Positions 1 to 8,850 of a stretch of 64,000 nucleotides of DNA are shown here, piece by piece. The stretch lies in contig NZ_CP011409.1 in NCBI RefSeq assembly GCF_001267925.1, positions 4,030,001-4,094,000 on the forward strand, read 5' to 3'. Source of the stretch: Herbaspirillum hiltneri N3. GTDB taxonomy: Bacteria > Pseudomonadota > Gammaproteobacteria > Burkholderiales > Burkholderiaceae_D. The translations under genes were made by a program, and so were the position numbers. The notes below the pieces were generated by a model. The model did not search any database. It was not told where the DNA came from and saw nothing but the letters and a program-made list of their open reading frames with translations. Positions within the stretch are counted from its first letter, which is position 1, and the number at the start of each line of letters is the position of its first letter.

Positions 1-1067
1 ATCCAGATCGGCCAGGCCGGCGTAATCAACGCAAACGAAACGATGGCGGCGCCGACCATGATCGTGTTCACCAGCAGGAAATTTTCGTAGCCGTAGCGGC
101 GCACCAGCGGTGCGATCCACGGCTTGGCGATGGTGCCGGCCACCGCCGCGGGCAACAGGACCAGGCCTGCATGCAAAGGCGAAAAACCAAGCTTGACCTG
201 CAACAGCAACGGCAACAGGAACGGCACCGCCGACGAGCCGATGCGGCAAACCAGGTTGCCGATCAGGCCGACGCTGAAATTGGGTTCATTGAACAGCCCG
301 AGCCGGAATAGCGGCTGCTCGTCGCGCCGCGCGTGGATGACATACCGCCACACCGTCAGCACTGAAATCCCGAACAAGCCGGCACTCCACCATGTGCGAT
401 GCTCGTCCATCGGCACATCCAGCGCCAGCGAGAAGGTCACCATGCAGGTCGACAGCAACGCGCAGCCGAACATGTCGAAACGCGGCGGCGACGTGATCTC
501 TTCGCCCGGCAGGAAGCGATGCACGGCGAACATGCCGATCACGCCGACCGGCACGTTGATGAGAAAAATCCAGTGCCAGCCGATGGTCTGCGACAACCAG
601 CCGCCCGTCACCGGACCGACCACGGGACCGAGCTGCCCGGCAATCGAAATGAAAGCCAGCGCCGAAATGTACTGCGCCCCCGGCACGCTGCGCAGCACGG
701 CCAGGCGTCCTATCGGCAGCAGCATGGAACCGCCCACGCCTTGCACCACCCGCGCCAGCAGCAGCTGCGGCAGCGAGTGTGCATTGGCGCACAGCAGCGA
801 ACCGAGCACGAAGAGAAGAATGGCAAGGAAGTAGACGCGGCGGGTGCCGAAACGGTCCGCCAGCCAGCCGGAGGCCGGCGTCAGCGACGCCATCGTCAAC
901 GTATAAGACACCACCACCGGGTGCATCGCCAGCACCGGCTCGCCAAGACTGGCGGCCATGGAAGGCAAGGCGGTGTTGACGATGGTGGTGTCCAGCGTCT
1001 GCATGAAAAAGCCCGATGCGACGATCCACAACAGGGCTTTTTGAGAACGGGAAGAATTAAGGGACAT
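1..1067 (-). CDS. MFS multidrug exporter, DHA2 family, MdtD-like (partial, C-terminus outside window)
   Basis: This is the first 355 residues of a 14-TM drug:proton antiporter of the inner membrane. The N-terminus closely resembles E. coli MdtD: an LDTTIVNTALPSMA stretch in TM1, GWLADRFG in the loop between TM2 and TM3, and ARVVQGVGGSMLLPIGRL in the following helices. The start is the ATG at 1067. No convincing Shine-Dalgarno sequence is visible. The gene lies 40 nt downstream of the ABC permease on the same strand, so it may be read from the same operon. The 3' end runs off the window. The family is clear; the substrate is not. Confidence 0.85.
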   Translation of the reverse strand, partial: MSLNSSRSQKALLWIVASGFFMQTLDTTIVNTALPSMAASLGEPVLAMHPVVVSYTLTMASLTPASGWLADRFGTRRVYFLAILLFVLGSLLCANAHSLPQLLLARVVQGVGGSMLLPIGRLAVLRSVPGAQYISALAFISIAGQLGPVVGPVTGGWLSQTIGWHWIFLINVPVGVIGMFAVHRFLPGEEITSPPRFDMFGCALLSTCMVTFSLALDVPMDEHRTWWSAGLFGISVLTVWRYVIHARRDEQPLFRLGLFNEPNFSVGLIGNLVCRIGSSAVPFLLPLLLQVKLGFSPLHAGLVLLPAAVAGTIAKPWIAPLVRRYGYENFLLVNTIMVGAAIVSFALITPAWPIW

Positions 1068-1107
1068 AAAACAAGATTCTATCGTCCCTCGCGATCCGGC
1101 AACAAGA

Positions 1108-1962
1108 TCAGAAAGCCGCCGGACGCCACTTCAGCAAACGCTTCTCCAGCGACGTCAGCAGGTAGTCCGCCAACAGCGCCACCACCGCCAGCACGATCAT
1201 TGCCGCAAACACGCCGCTGGCGTTGAACGCACCTTGCGCCGTCGAGATCAGCAGGCCGATGCCTTGCTTGGAGCCGAGGAACTCGCCCACGACGGCGCCG
1301 ACCAGCGCGAAACCGAAGCTCACGTGCAAGCTCGCCAGGATCCAGCTCAATGCCGACGGAATCACCACCGCCGTCGTCACCTGGCGACGCGAGGCGCCGA
1401 GGATCTGCGCGTTGGCGATCATGTAGCGGTCGGCTTCACGCACGCCCTGGAAGGCGTTGCCGAACACCACGAAGAACACCATCACCACCGCCAGCGCCAC
1501 CTTGGACGCCATGCCCAGGCCCAGCGCGATGACGAAGATGGAGCCCAGCACCACACGTGGAATCGAGTTGGCGATCTGGATGTACAGGCTGAACACGTCC
1601 GACATCAGCTTGTTGCGGCCCAGCGCGATGCCGGCAATGATGCCTGCGACCGAACCGATCAGGAAGCCCAGCACGGTCTCTTCCAGCGTCACCATGACCT
1701 GCACCCACAACGGGCCTTGCGAGGTACCTTCCATGATCCAGTCATAAATCTGGATCACGATCAGCGACGGCTGCGAGAAGAAGAAAGGATCGATCCATTG
1801 CATCGTGGCGGACAATTCCCAGCCGCCGAGGATGATGACCAGGATCGCCAGGCGCAGTGAAATCACCAGCCAGTAGCGTTGCTTGATCTTGCGTTGCGCT
1901 TCGCGTTCGACTTCGGCGATCGCTTCCGGGCTCATGGCGCGGCTTGTATTTACTTGTGTCAT
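1108..1962 (-). CDS. ABC transporter permease, SsuC/TauC type
   Basis: Inner-membrane permease (284 aa) of a nitrate/sulfonate/taurine-type importer. About six hydrophobic segments are visible. A cytoplasmic EAA loop (ANAQILGASRRQV, then IPSALSWI) would dock onto the ATPase. An in-frame GTG lies 9 nt further upstream, but the ATG at 1962 has an AGGTGAG Shine-Dalgarno 6 nt away and was preferred. It sits after the ATPase gene in a minus-strand operon of two binding proteins, ATPase and permease. The family supports import of an oxyanion, sulfonate or similar small organic molecule; the actual ligand cannot be read from sequence. Confidence 0.88.
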   Translation of the reverse strand: MTQVNTSRAMSPEAIAEVEREAQRKIKQRYWLVISLRLAILVIILGGWELSATMQWIDPFFFSQPSLIVIQIYDWIMEGTSQGPLWVQVMVTLEETVLGFLIGSVAGIIAGIALGRNKLMSDVFSLYIQIANSIPRVVLGSIFVIALGLGMASKVALAVVMVFFVVFGNAFQGVREADRYMIANAQILGASRRQVTTAVVIPSALSWILASLHVSFGFALVGAVVGEFLGSKQGIGLLISTAQGAFNASGVFAAMIVLAVVALLADYLLTSLEKRLLKWRPAAF

Positions 1963-2033
1963 GTTGCTCACCTGTCTTGTCGTGTATTGTCGTTGGTGGT
2001 GTAAGGAGCAGAAAATATCTCTGTGGAGAACGC

Positions 2034-2855
2034 CTACTTGATCTGCACTTCTTCACGCAGATCGGACCAGATCTTGCGCGAGATGTCGATGAAGCGCTGC
2101 TCGTAGCGCACCTCATCCATCACGCGCGGCCGCGGCAGGTCGATCTGGTAGGTGCTCTTCAGAGTGGCCGGTCGCGCTGTCAGCACATAGACCTTGTCGG
2201 CCAGCGCGATAGCTTCTTCCAGGTCGTGGGTGACGAACACCACCGAACCGGAATGCGCCGACCACAGCTGCAGCAGTTCGTCCTGCATCAGCGTGCGGGT
2301 CTGCATGTCGAGCGCGCTGAACGGCTCGTCCATCAGCAGGATTTCAGGGCTGTTGATGAAGGTCTGGGCCAGCGCCACGCGCTTGCGCATGCCGCCCGAC
2401 AATTGATGCGGATAGTGGTCTCCGAACTTGTCGAGACCGACGCGACGGATCCATTCGTTGGCCAGTTCGTAAGCCTGCTCTTTCGGCTTGCCGCGGAACA
2501 GCGGACCGGCGGCGACGTTGTCGCGCACGCTGCGCCACGGGAACACGGCGTCGTTCTGGAACACGAAGCCGATGCGCGGATCGATGCCGTTGACCGGCTC
2601 GCCCATCACGCGCACCTGGCCGATGGTCGGCTTGAGCAGACCGGTGATCAGGCTCAGCGTGGTCGACTTGCCGCAGCCGGTAGGGCCGACTACGGCAACG
2701 AACTCGCCACGCGCGACGCTCATGGAAAAATCGCGCAAGGCGACGGTGACGTTGCCGTCGGCGGTGATGAAGCGGCACGACACGTTGTCCAGCTCAATGG
2801 CCGGCGTATCCAGCTTGTTGACTGGTTTTACGGAAGCGGTGGCGGTTTGATTCAT
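2034..2855 (-). CDS. ABC transporter ATP-binding protein, SsuB/TauB type
   Basis: Cytoplasmic ATPase (273 aa) that powers the adjacent permease. In order: Walker A GPTGCGKST near residue 58, a Q-loop with FVFQNDAVFPW, signature LSGGMRKRVALAQ, Walker B ILLMDEPFSALD, and a switch histidine in VFVTHDLEEA. The length is normal for the family. The N-terminal 15-20 residues are a variable extension before the ABC fold. The gene is 71 nt upstream of the permease and 157 nt downstream of a binding-protein gene, all on the minus strand. Confidence 0.92.
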   Translation of the reverse strand: MNQTATASVKPVNKLDTPAIELDNVSCRFITADGNVTVALRDFSMSVARGEFVAVVGPTGCGKSTTLSLITGLLKPTIGQVRVMGEPVNGIDPRIGFVFQNDAVFPWRSVRDNVAAGPLFRGKPKEQAYELANEWIRRVGLDKFGDHYPHQLSGGMRKRVALAQTFINSPEILLMDEPFSALDMQTRTLMQDELLQLWSAHSGSVVFVTHDLEEAIALADKVYVLTARPATLKSTYQIDLPRPRVMDEVRYEQRFIDISRKIWSDLREEVQIK

Positions 2856-3012
2856 GAAGACTCTCTCGTCTGTTTTTTGGATTGCTGGCCGCGAAACGTC
2901 CCTCCGCGGACATTCCGGAGAACGCCCGCGTCAGGTGTCTGCTGCTCGCGCTTGGTTGAAACAGGCCTGCCCGGCAAATAGAAATGGAAACGGGCGTGCC
3001 GCAGAACCCGGA

Positions 3013-4026
3013 TTACTTGACCTGGTTCACGAATTCATTGGTGTAGGTCTTGGACAGGTCGATGTGCTTGCCCTTGACGTTGGGGTTGAAACCGGCCAGC
3101 ACCGACAGCACGGTTTCGGGACCACCGACCGGCATCTTGCCGTCAGGCGAATACATCGGCAGCGAGTTTTCCAACGCCTGGATGTACAGCGGCTTGTTGT
3201 TGCCGTAGTAGTCCTTCGGCATCTTGTCGGCGATCTCGGTGGCGCTGTGGGTCTTGATGAACCTGAGCGTCTTCACGAAAGCGCGCGCCAGCTTGGTGGC
3301 GTCGTCCTTGTGGCCGTTCAGCCAATTGCGCTGCACGTACAGGCTGGATGCCGGATACAGGCCGCCCAGCGCCTTCACGGTGCCCTCCACCGAACGCATG
3401 TCGACCAGCACCTTGGCTTCGCCGGTCTTGAGCATCTGCGACACGGTCGGCTCGGTGGTCATGCCGGCGTCGATACGGCCCTGCTTCATGGCGGCAATGA
3501 AGGTATTGTCGGCGCCGACCGGCAGCACCGAGTATTCCTTGGAAGTGATGTTGTAGCGCGACGCCAGGTATTGCGTCAGGAAGTTGGTCGACGAGCCGAG
3601 GCCGGTCACGCCCAGTGTCTTGCCCTTGACGTCGCCCATGTTCTTGATCGAGGCGGAGGCCTTGGTCGAGACCAGTTCCACCTCGCCCGGGACCTGGCCG
3701 AAGATCACGATGGCGGTGATTTCCTTGCCCTTGCTTTGCAGGTCGATGGAGTGGTCGTAGAAGCCGACCACCGCCTGCACCGCGCCGGCCAGCAATTCAT
3801 TCTCGGCATCGACGCCGGCCGGCTGCGATTGCAGCTCGACGTCCAGGCCTTCTTCCTTGAAATAGCCCAGTTGTTCGGCCAGCTTGGCCGGCAGGTAAAC
3901 CATCTTGGTGATGCCGCCGACCATGATGGTGATCTTGCCTGCGGCCGACGCCGTACCCGGCAAGGCCATCATGGTGGCGCCGGCTACGGCCAGCGAAATC
4001 AGCGTGCGACGGATGTTCTTGTTCAT
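3013..4026 (-). CDS. ABC transporter periplasmic substrate-binding protein (NMT1/SsuA-like), copy 1
   Basis: Periplasmic solute-binding protein of 337 aa for the neighbouring importer. It has a Sec signal peptide (basic MNKNIRR, hydrophobic core, likely cleavage after ASA near residue 29) and then a type-II binding fold beginning GKITIMVGGI. Repeated family landmarks include GVDAENELLAGAVQAVVG and LGVTGLGSSTNFL. The Shine-Dalgarno AGGAG is 5 nt before the ATG. It is strongly similar over its whole length to the next gene upstream, so the pair arose by tandem duplication. The ligand is unknown. Confidence 0.88.
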   Translation of the reverse strand: MNKNIRRTLISLAVAGATMMALPGTASAAGKITIMVGGITKMVYLPAKLAEQLGYFKEEGLDVELQSQPAGVDAENELLAGAVQAVVGFYDHSIDLQSKGKEITAIVIFGQVPGEVELVSTKASASIKNMGDVKGKTLGVTGLGSSTNFLTQYLASRYNITSKEYSVLPVGADNTFIAAMKQGRIDAGMTTEPTVSQMLKTGEAKVLVDMRSVEGTVKALGGLYPASSLYVQRNWLNGHKDDATKLARAFVKTLRFIKTHSATEIADKMPKDYYGNNKPLYIQALENSLPMYSPDGKMPVGGPETVLSVLAGFNPNVKGKHIDLSKTYTNEFVNQVK

Positions 4027-4074
4027 GGAGTCTCCTGGAAGGAATGATTCAAATTGTTATGGTGGAGCAAGTCT

Positions 4075-5100
4075 TTACTTCACCTGGTTCACGAATTCGT
4101 TGGTGTAGGTCTTGGACAAATCGATTTTCTTACCCTTGATGTTGGGATTGAACGCCGCCATCACCTTGAGCACCACTTCGGGACCTTCGGCCGGCATCTT
4201 GCCGTCCGGCGAATATATCGGCAGCGAGGCCTTCAAGGCCTGCACGTACAGCGCCTTGTTGCCGCCGTAATAGTCGGCCGGCATTTTGGCGGCGATTTCT
4301 TCCGCGCTATGGGTCTGGATGTATTGCAGTGTACGGACAAATGCGCGCGCCAGCTTGGCGGCTTCGGGCTTGTGCGTCTTCAGCCAGGCGCCCTGCACGT
4401 ACACGGCCGAGGCTGGATACAGGCCGCCCAGCGCGGCGCGCGTGCCGGCGGCGCTGTTCATGTCGACCAGCACCTTGGCTTCGCCGCTGGCCAGCAGCAT
4501 CGAAGTGGTCGGCTCGGTGGTCCAGACCACGTCGACGCGTTTTTGCTTGAGTGCGGCGATCAGCGTATTGCCGGCGCCGACCGGCAGCATCGAGTAGTCG
4601 CTGGTCTTGAGGCCGCTGCGGCTGGCCAGGTATTGCGCCAGGAAACTGGATGACGAGCCGAGACCGGTCACGCCCAGCGTGCGGCCCTTGAGGTCGGTCA
4701 TGCTGCGCACTTGCGTTGCGAGGTCGCTGCGCACCATCTCCATGCCGCCCGGCACCACCAGCAGCTGGGTGATGGACTGGACTTCCTTGCCCTTGCTTTG
4801 CAGGTCGATGGAATGATCGTAGTAACCGACCACCGCCTGGACGGCGCCGGCCAGCAATTCATTCTCGGCGTCCACCCCGGCCTGCTGCGACTGCAGCTCG
4901 ACGTCGAGGCCTTCATCCTTGAAATAACCGAGGTTTTCCGCCAGCTTGGGCGGCAGGTAGATCAGCTTGTTGATGCCGCCGACCATGATGGTGATCTTGC
5001 TGTCGGCGGCTTGGGCCGCCGATGGGACAGCCACGCTCAGCAGCGCAGTGGAAAACAAGGTGCCGATGACATAAGCACACACATTGAAGCGTTGACGCAT
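4075..5100 (-). CDS. ABC transporter periplasmic substrate-binding protein (NMT1/SsuA-like), copy 2
   Basis: Paralogue (341 aa) of the downstream binding protein and first gene of the minus-strand operon. The ATG at 5100 was chosen over the longer reading frame because AGGAGG lies 7 nt upstream. A Sec signal peptide ends near AAQA, followed by SKITIMVGGINKLIYLPPKLAE. The shared core motifs GVDAENELLAGAVQAVVGYYDHS and LGVTGLGSSSSF show descent from the same ancestor as copy 1, while the ligand-lobe segments differ. Two binding proteins serving one ATPase/permease pair would broaden ligand range. That is inference. Confidence 0.86.
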   Translation of the reverse strand: MRQRFNVCAYVIGTLFSTALLSVAVPSAAQAADSKITIMVGGINKLIYLPPKLAENLGYFKDEGLDVELQSQQAGVDAENELLAGAVQAVVGYYDHSIDLQSKGKEVQSITQLLVVPGGMEMVRSDLATQVRSMTDLKGRTLGVTGLGSSSSFLAQYLASRSGLKTSDYSMLPVGAGNTLIAALKQKRVDVVWTTEPTTSMLLASGEAKVLVDMNSAAGTRAALGGLYPASAVYVQGAWLKTHKPEAAKLARAFVRTLQYIQTHSAEEIAAKMPADYYGGNKALYVQALKASLPIYSPDGKMPAEGPEVVLKVMAAFNPNIKGKKIDLSKTYTNEFVNQVK

Positions 5101-5158
5101 TATGATGCCTCCTGAATGAGATGGAAGACTGCCGGCAGGGTGCAAGCAGTTCACTCAA

Positions 5159-5193
5159 GTTCTTATTAATATAGTTGGCGCTATTCTAAGAAC
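5159..5193. promoter_or_regulatory. Interrupted dyad between divergent ABC operon and two-component system
   Basis: GTTCTTA (5159-5165) and TAAGAAC (5187-5193) are exact inverted repeats with inner ATAG/CTAT half-sites around TTGGCG. The element lies between the start of the binding-protein gene (5100, minus) and the response regulator (5266, plus). It could be an operator used by the adjacent OmpR-type regulator. Only the symmetry is seen; the function is inferred. Confidence 0.35.
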
Positions 5194-5265
5194 CGGAAAC
5201 CTTCATCCAGCTTTCCAAATCCGGTGTTTCTTCTGTGCACCGCAACAAAAAATATAGGCTTTTGC

Positions 5266-5940
5266 ATGAAACTGCTGCTGATCGAAGACAACCCGCCGCT
5301 GGCGCATTGGCTCACGCAGATCCTGAGGGAAAACAAGTTCAGCGTCGACGTCGCCAGCGACGGCGAGATGGCCGATCACGTGCTGCACACGGAAAACTAC
5401 GACGTCGTGCTGCTCGATCTGATGCTGCCCAAGATGCACGGCAAGAACGTGCTGCGCCGCCTGCGCGAGCGTCATAACGCGGTGCCGGTGATGATCCTGA
5501 CCGCCAGCGGCTCCATCGACGAGAAGGTCGAATGCCTCGGCGCCGGCGCCGACGACTACCTGGTCAAACCCTTTGAAGTACGCGAGCTGGTGGCCCGCAT
5601 CAAGGTGCTGATCCGCCGCCAGACGCCCGACAAGGCCGCCGAAATCCATTGCGGCGACCTCAGCTACGACAGCAACACGCGCCAGTTCGCCATCGCCGGC
5701 AAGACACTGGCGCTGCCCGCCCGCGAACACGACGTGCTTGAAATCCTCATGCTCAAGCAGGGCAAGACGGTATCCAAGAATGCACTGGTGAACGGCATCT
5801 TCAATTTGTCCGAAGAACCGAGCGCCGACGCCATCGAAATCTACATCTCGCGCCTGCGCAAGAAACTGGAACCCTCGCAGGCGGCCATCATGACGCTGCG
5901 CGGCCTGGGCTACCTGCTGAAACAAAAAGATGATAGTTAG
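5266..5940 (+). CDS. OmpR-family response regulator, TctD/QseB-like
   Basis: Cytoplasmic transcription factor of 224 aa. The N-terminal receiver has the acidic pair in LLIEDN, phospho-acceptor Asp in VVLLDLMLPKMHG, Thr in ILTASG and Lys in VKPFEVREL. The C-terminal winged helix carries LALPAREHDVLEIL and the recognition-helix region IEIYISRLRKKL. The start at 5266 places MKLLLIEDN at the true receiver N-terminus; the longer frame adds nothing recognisable. It overlaps the histidine kinase gene by 11 nt and is divergent from the ABC importer operon, which it probably controls. Confidence 0.9.
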   Translation: MKLLLIEDNPPLAHWLTQILRENKFSVDVASDGEMADHVLHTENYDVVLLDLMLPKMHGKNVLRRLRERHNAVPVMILTASGSIDEKVECLGAGADDYLVKPFEVRELVARIKVLIRRQTPDKAAEIHCGDLSYDSNTRQFAIAGKTLALPAREHDVLEILMLKQGKTVSKNALVNGIFNLSEEPSADAIEIYISRLRKKLEPSQAAIMTLRGLGYLLKQKDDS

Positions 5941-7315
5941 CCTGCGTCTGCGGCTGCTGCTGTGGCTGCTGATTCCGTTGACCGTCTACGTCGGCGTCAG
6001 CACCAGCTTCACGCATGACAGCGCGGTCGCCAGCGCCGACCTGGTGCAGGACCGCGCGCTGCTGGCGTCGGCGCGCATGATCGCCGGCCAGGTGACGTGG
6101 GAAGACGGCGCCCCGGTCGTCAACATCCCGCCGGCCGCGCTGGAAATGTTCGCCTCACCCGACCACGACGAGGTCTATTACCAGGTGCTGATGGATGACA
6201 ACACGCTGCTGGCCGGGCGTCCGGACTTCCCGGTCGACATCGACTTCTCGCTGATCGCACCCGCCTACGCCACCACGTATTTCAACAACCAGCCGCTGCG
6301 CGTGGTCAGCTACGTGCGCGCGCTGTACGACAACGGCACGCTGCGCATGGTGGCGGTGTCGGTGGGCCAGACCATGCGCGGCCACGCACAGCTGCTCGAT
6401 GAATTGTGGCGCCCCGCGCTGCATCGCCAGATCGTCATGCTGCTGCTGGCAATTGCGCTAGTGGTGGTCGGCCTGACGATGGAGCTGCGCCCGATCCTGC
6501 GCGTGAAGGATGAACTCGCCACGCGCGAACCCAATTCGCTCACGCCCTTGCGCGCCGGCGAGCTGCAGGTGGAACTGCGCCCCATCGTGGTCGCCATCAA
6601 CCAGTACATCCAGCGCCTGAACACCCAAGTCGCGGTGCAGAAGCGCTTCATCGCCGACGCCGCGCACCAGTTGCGCACGCCGCTGACGCTGATCGATTCG
6701 CAGATCCAGTTTGCGCGCCAGCTCAACGATCCGCAGCGCCTGCCGCAAGTCTTGCAAGCGCTGCAGGACAGCAGCCGCAACATGACCGACCTGACCAACA
6801 AGCTGTTGCAACTGTCGCAGGCGGAGGCGTCCAACAGCACCGCCTTCCCGCGCCAGCCGATCGAGCTGGTGGGACTGGCGGCGACGGTGCTGGAAGAACT
6901 GGTCAGCCTGGCGCAGCGCAAGCACATCGACCTCGGCATGGAGACAGCCGTCGACGAAGCCTGGGTCATGGGCAGCCAGGCGCTGTTCTCCGGCATGCTG
7001 ATGAACCTGATCGACAATGCGCTGCGCTACACCCCGGAACACGGCAAGGTCACCGTCGGCGTGGCGCTGGAAGACAACAAGGAAGTCATCATCACCGTCG
7101 CCGACAACGGCCCCGGCATTCCCGCCGAAGTACGCGAACGCGTGTTCGAACGCTTCTATCGGAACGCAGCACCGGACCAGCACGGGGCCGGCCTCGGCAT
7201 GGCGATCGTGAAGGAAATCGTGCAGGCTTCGCACGGGACGATCATCTTGGGGACGGACCGGGATGGAAAAGGATTGACGGTGACGGTGAAGTTGCCGATT
7301 TGCACGCGGCCTTGA
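5930..7315 (+). CDS. Sensor histidine kinase, TctE-like
   Basis: Inner-membrane sensor kinase of 461 aa. A TM helix spans about residues 6-26. A periplasmic domain of roughly 140 residues follows, of the type found in TctE-like kinases, then a second TM near residues 168-186 and a HAMP-like linker. Catalytic parts: phospho-acceptor His in ADAAHQLRTPL, N-box NLIDNALRYTP, G1 box ADNGPGIP and G2 box GAGLGMAIV. The start ATG lies inside the end of the response regulator gene, so translation is probably coupled. Kinases of this type often sense carboxylates or related nutrients; the signal here is unknown. Confidence 0.9.
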   Translation: MIVSLRLRLLLWLLIPLTVYVGVSTSFTHDSAVASADLVQDRALLASARMIAGQVTWEDGAPVVNIPPAALEMFASPDHDEVYYQVLMDDNTLLAGRPDFPVDIDFSLIAPAYATTYFNNQPLRVVSYVRALYDNGTLRMVAVSVGQTMRGHAQLLDELWRPALHRQIVMLLLAIALVVVGLTMELRPILRVKDELATREPNSLTPLRAGELQVELRPIVVAINQYIQRLNTQVAVQKRFIADAAHQLRTPLTLIDSQIQFARQLNDPQRLPQVLQALQDSSRNMTDLTNKLLQLSQAEASNSTAFPRQPIELVGLAATVLEELVSLAQRKHIDLGMETAVDEAWVMGSQALFSGMLMNLIDNALRYTPEHGKVTVGVALEDNKEVIITVADNGPGIPAEVRERVFERFYRNAAPDQHGAGLGMAIVKEIVQASHGTIILGTDRDGKGLTVTVKLPICTRP

Positions 7316-7333
7316 ATATTCGCCGCTGAAATG

Positions 7334-7363
7334 AAAAAAGCCAGCGCGAACGCTGGCTTTTTT
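7334..7363. terminator. Bidirectional intrinsic terminator
   Basis: Stem AGCCAGCG/CGCTGGCT with a CGAA tetraloop, flanked by A6 on the left and T6 on the right. It can therefore end both the histidine kinase transcript (plus) and the tRNA-Val transcript (minus). Confidence 0.85.
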
Positions 7364-7369
7364 GAATCC

Positions 7370-7444
7370 TGGTGGAAAGTGCAAGTTTCGAACTTGCGAC
7401 CCCTGCAGTGTGAATGCAGTGCTCTACCCCTGAGCTAACCTTCC
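7370..7444 (-). tRNA. tRNA-Val(CAC)
   Basis: A 75-nt cloverleaf with encoded CCA reads on the minus strand. The acceptor stem is GGAAGGT/ACTTTCC, the D arm contains AGCTCAGGGGTAGAGC, the anticodon stem is CTGCA/TGCAG with loop TTCACAC (anticodon CAC), and the T arm is TGCAAG around TTCGAA. It decodes GUG valine codons. It lies between the kinase gene and dnaQ, followed by the shared terminator. Confidence 0.96.
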
Positions 7445-7555
7445 CTTGCTGTCGCCACCCACCGCGAGGGTTGGTGTGAAGCGGCCCGAATTATGACACA
7501 GAATTGCCGCTGCGGGCAAGCTGCTTGTCGTTTCTGCTTATTTTTTCCAAACAAT

Positions 7556-8281
7556 TTACGCCGGCGGCGCTTCCGGCTCGGGTTCTTTGCGCCATACGCA
7601 AGTACCGCGCACTTCCTTGTCGAGCGTGTTGAGGACGGTTTCGTGCAGGCCCAGTTCCGCTTCGGTGGCGGCAACCACGATGACATCGGCCAGTGGCGCC
7701 AGTTCGAGTTTGACGGCGCCGTCTTCATCGCCGCCGCCGGCAGCCAGGTCCATGGTCAGGCTGTTCTGGCCGCGCGTCATGGCCAGGTAGACCTCGGCCA
7801 GCAGCGCGGCGTCGAGCAAGCCGCCGTGCAGGGTGCGGTGGGCGTTGGAGATGCCGTAGCGGTCGCACAGCGCGTCGAGCGAGTTGCGGCGGCCGGGATG
7901 CTGTTCCTTGGCCATTTGCAGCGAGTCGATGACGTTGTCGACGTGTTCCTTGAACGGCGGCAGTCCGAGCAGCTTGAATTCGGCGTCGAGGAAGCCGACG
8001 TCGAAGGAGGCGTTGTGGATGATGATTTCGGCGCCGCGCACGTAGTCGCGGAACTCGTCGGCGATTTCGGCGAACTTGGGCTTGTCGCTGAGGAACTCGG
8101 TGGTCAGTCCGTGCACCGCCAGCGCGCCTTCTTCGGAGTCGCGCTCGGGATTGATGTAGAAGTGCAGGTTGTTGCCGGTCAGCTGGCGGTTGAGCAATTC
8201 AACGCAGCCGATTTCAATGACGCGATCGCCGGTGCGGGCGTTCAGGCCGGTGGTTTCGGTGTCGAGGACGATTTGTCGCAT
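7556..8281 (-). CDS. dnaQ: DNA polymerase III epsilon subunit (3'-5' proofreading exonuclease)
   Basis: Proofreading subunit of the replicative polymerase, 241 aa. DEDDh exonuclease motifs are visible: ExoI VLDTETTGL at residues 5-13, ExoII in the HNASFDVGFLDAEF segment near residue 95, and ExoIII with the catalytic His around NAHRTLHGGLLDAALLAEVY. The shorter C-terminal part would contact the alpha subunit. It follows rnhA on the minus strand, a common proteobacterial arrangement. Confidence 0.95.
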   Translation of the reverse strand: MRQIVLDTETTGLNARTGDRVIEIGCVELLNRQLTGNNLHFYINPERDSEEGALAVHGLTTEFLSDKPKFAEIADEFRDYVRGAEIIIHNASFDVGFLDAEFKLLGLPPFKEHVDNVIDSLQMAKEQHPGRRNSLDALCDRYGISNAHRTLHGGLLDAALLAEVYLAMTRGQNSLTMDLAAGGGDEDGAVKLELAPLADVIVVAATEAELGLHETVLNTLDKEVRGTCVWRKEPEPEAPPA

Positions 8282-8313
8282 GAGGATTCCGTTAGCTGGT
8301 GCTGAGCCTGCGC

Positions 8314-8778
8314 TCAGAGGACGGTTTCAACGCCGCGGTTGGCGAGCTGGTCGGCGCGCTCGTTGCCGGGATGGCCGGCGTGGCCCTTGACCCAGCGCCA
8401 TTCGATCTTGTGCTGCGCCTGCGCGGCGTCAAGCGCCTGCCACAGGTCGACGTTCTTGACCGGTTCACGCGCTGCGGTTTTCCAGCCGCGCGCCTTCCAG
8501 CCGTGGATCCATTCGCTGATGCCTTTTTGCACGTACTGGCTGTCGGTGTAGACGGTGACGTCGCAGCGACGGGTCAAGGCACCGAGCGCTTCGATCACGG
8601 CCTTGAGTTCCATGCGGTTGTTGGTGGTGTTGCGTTCGCCGCCGCACAGCTCCTTCTCGCGGCCGCCCGCTATCAGCAGCGCACCCCAGCCGCCGGTGCC
8701 GGGATTGCCCTTGCAGGCGCCGTCGGCGTAGATTTCCACGCGGTCCAGCACTTCTTTGTTCATGCTTGCTTCTGTCAT
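8314..8778 (-). CDS. rnhA: Ribonuclease HI
   Basis: Degrades RNA in RNA-DNA hybrids; 154 aa, normal length. Active-site carboxylates are seen in [15 protein letters not shown] (first Asp), [13 protein letters not shown] (Glu), VYTDSQYV (second Asp) and [12 protein letters not shown] (last Asp). A second Met codon five residues in, at 8763, is an alternative start. It is followed 32 nt later by dnaQ on the same strand. Confidence 0.95.
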   Translation of the reverse strand: MTEASMNKEVLDRVEIYADGACKGNPGTGGWGALLIAGGREKELCGGERNTTNNRMELKAVIEALGALTRRCDVTVYTDSQYVQKGISEWIHGWKARGWKTAAREPVKNVDLWQALDAAQAQHKIEWRWVKGHAGHPGNERADQLANRGVETVL

Positions 8779-8850
8779 TGCCTGATTACTTTGGTCGTTG
8801 ATGTAGATCGTTGATGATGCCCTCCCGCTTTTTGGCGGGAAGGCGGCATT

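Noticed and set aside
7370..7444. tRNA-Val as an integration site for a genomic island
   Set aside because: Both flanks are ordinary chromosomal genes and no direct repeat of the tRNA 3' end was seen nearby.
8820..8845. Hairpin CCCGC...GCGGG between rnhA and the methyltransferase
   Set aside because: The genes are co-directional, the stem is short, and no T-run follows on the transcribed strand, so it is not called a terminator.
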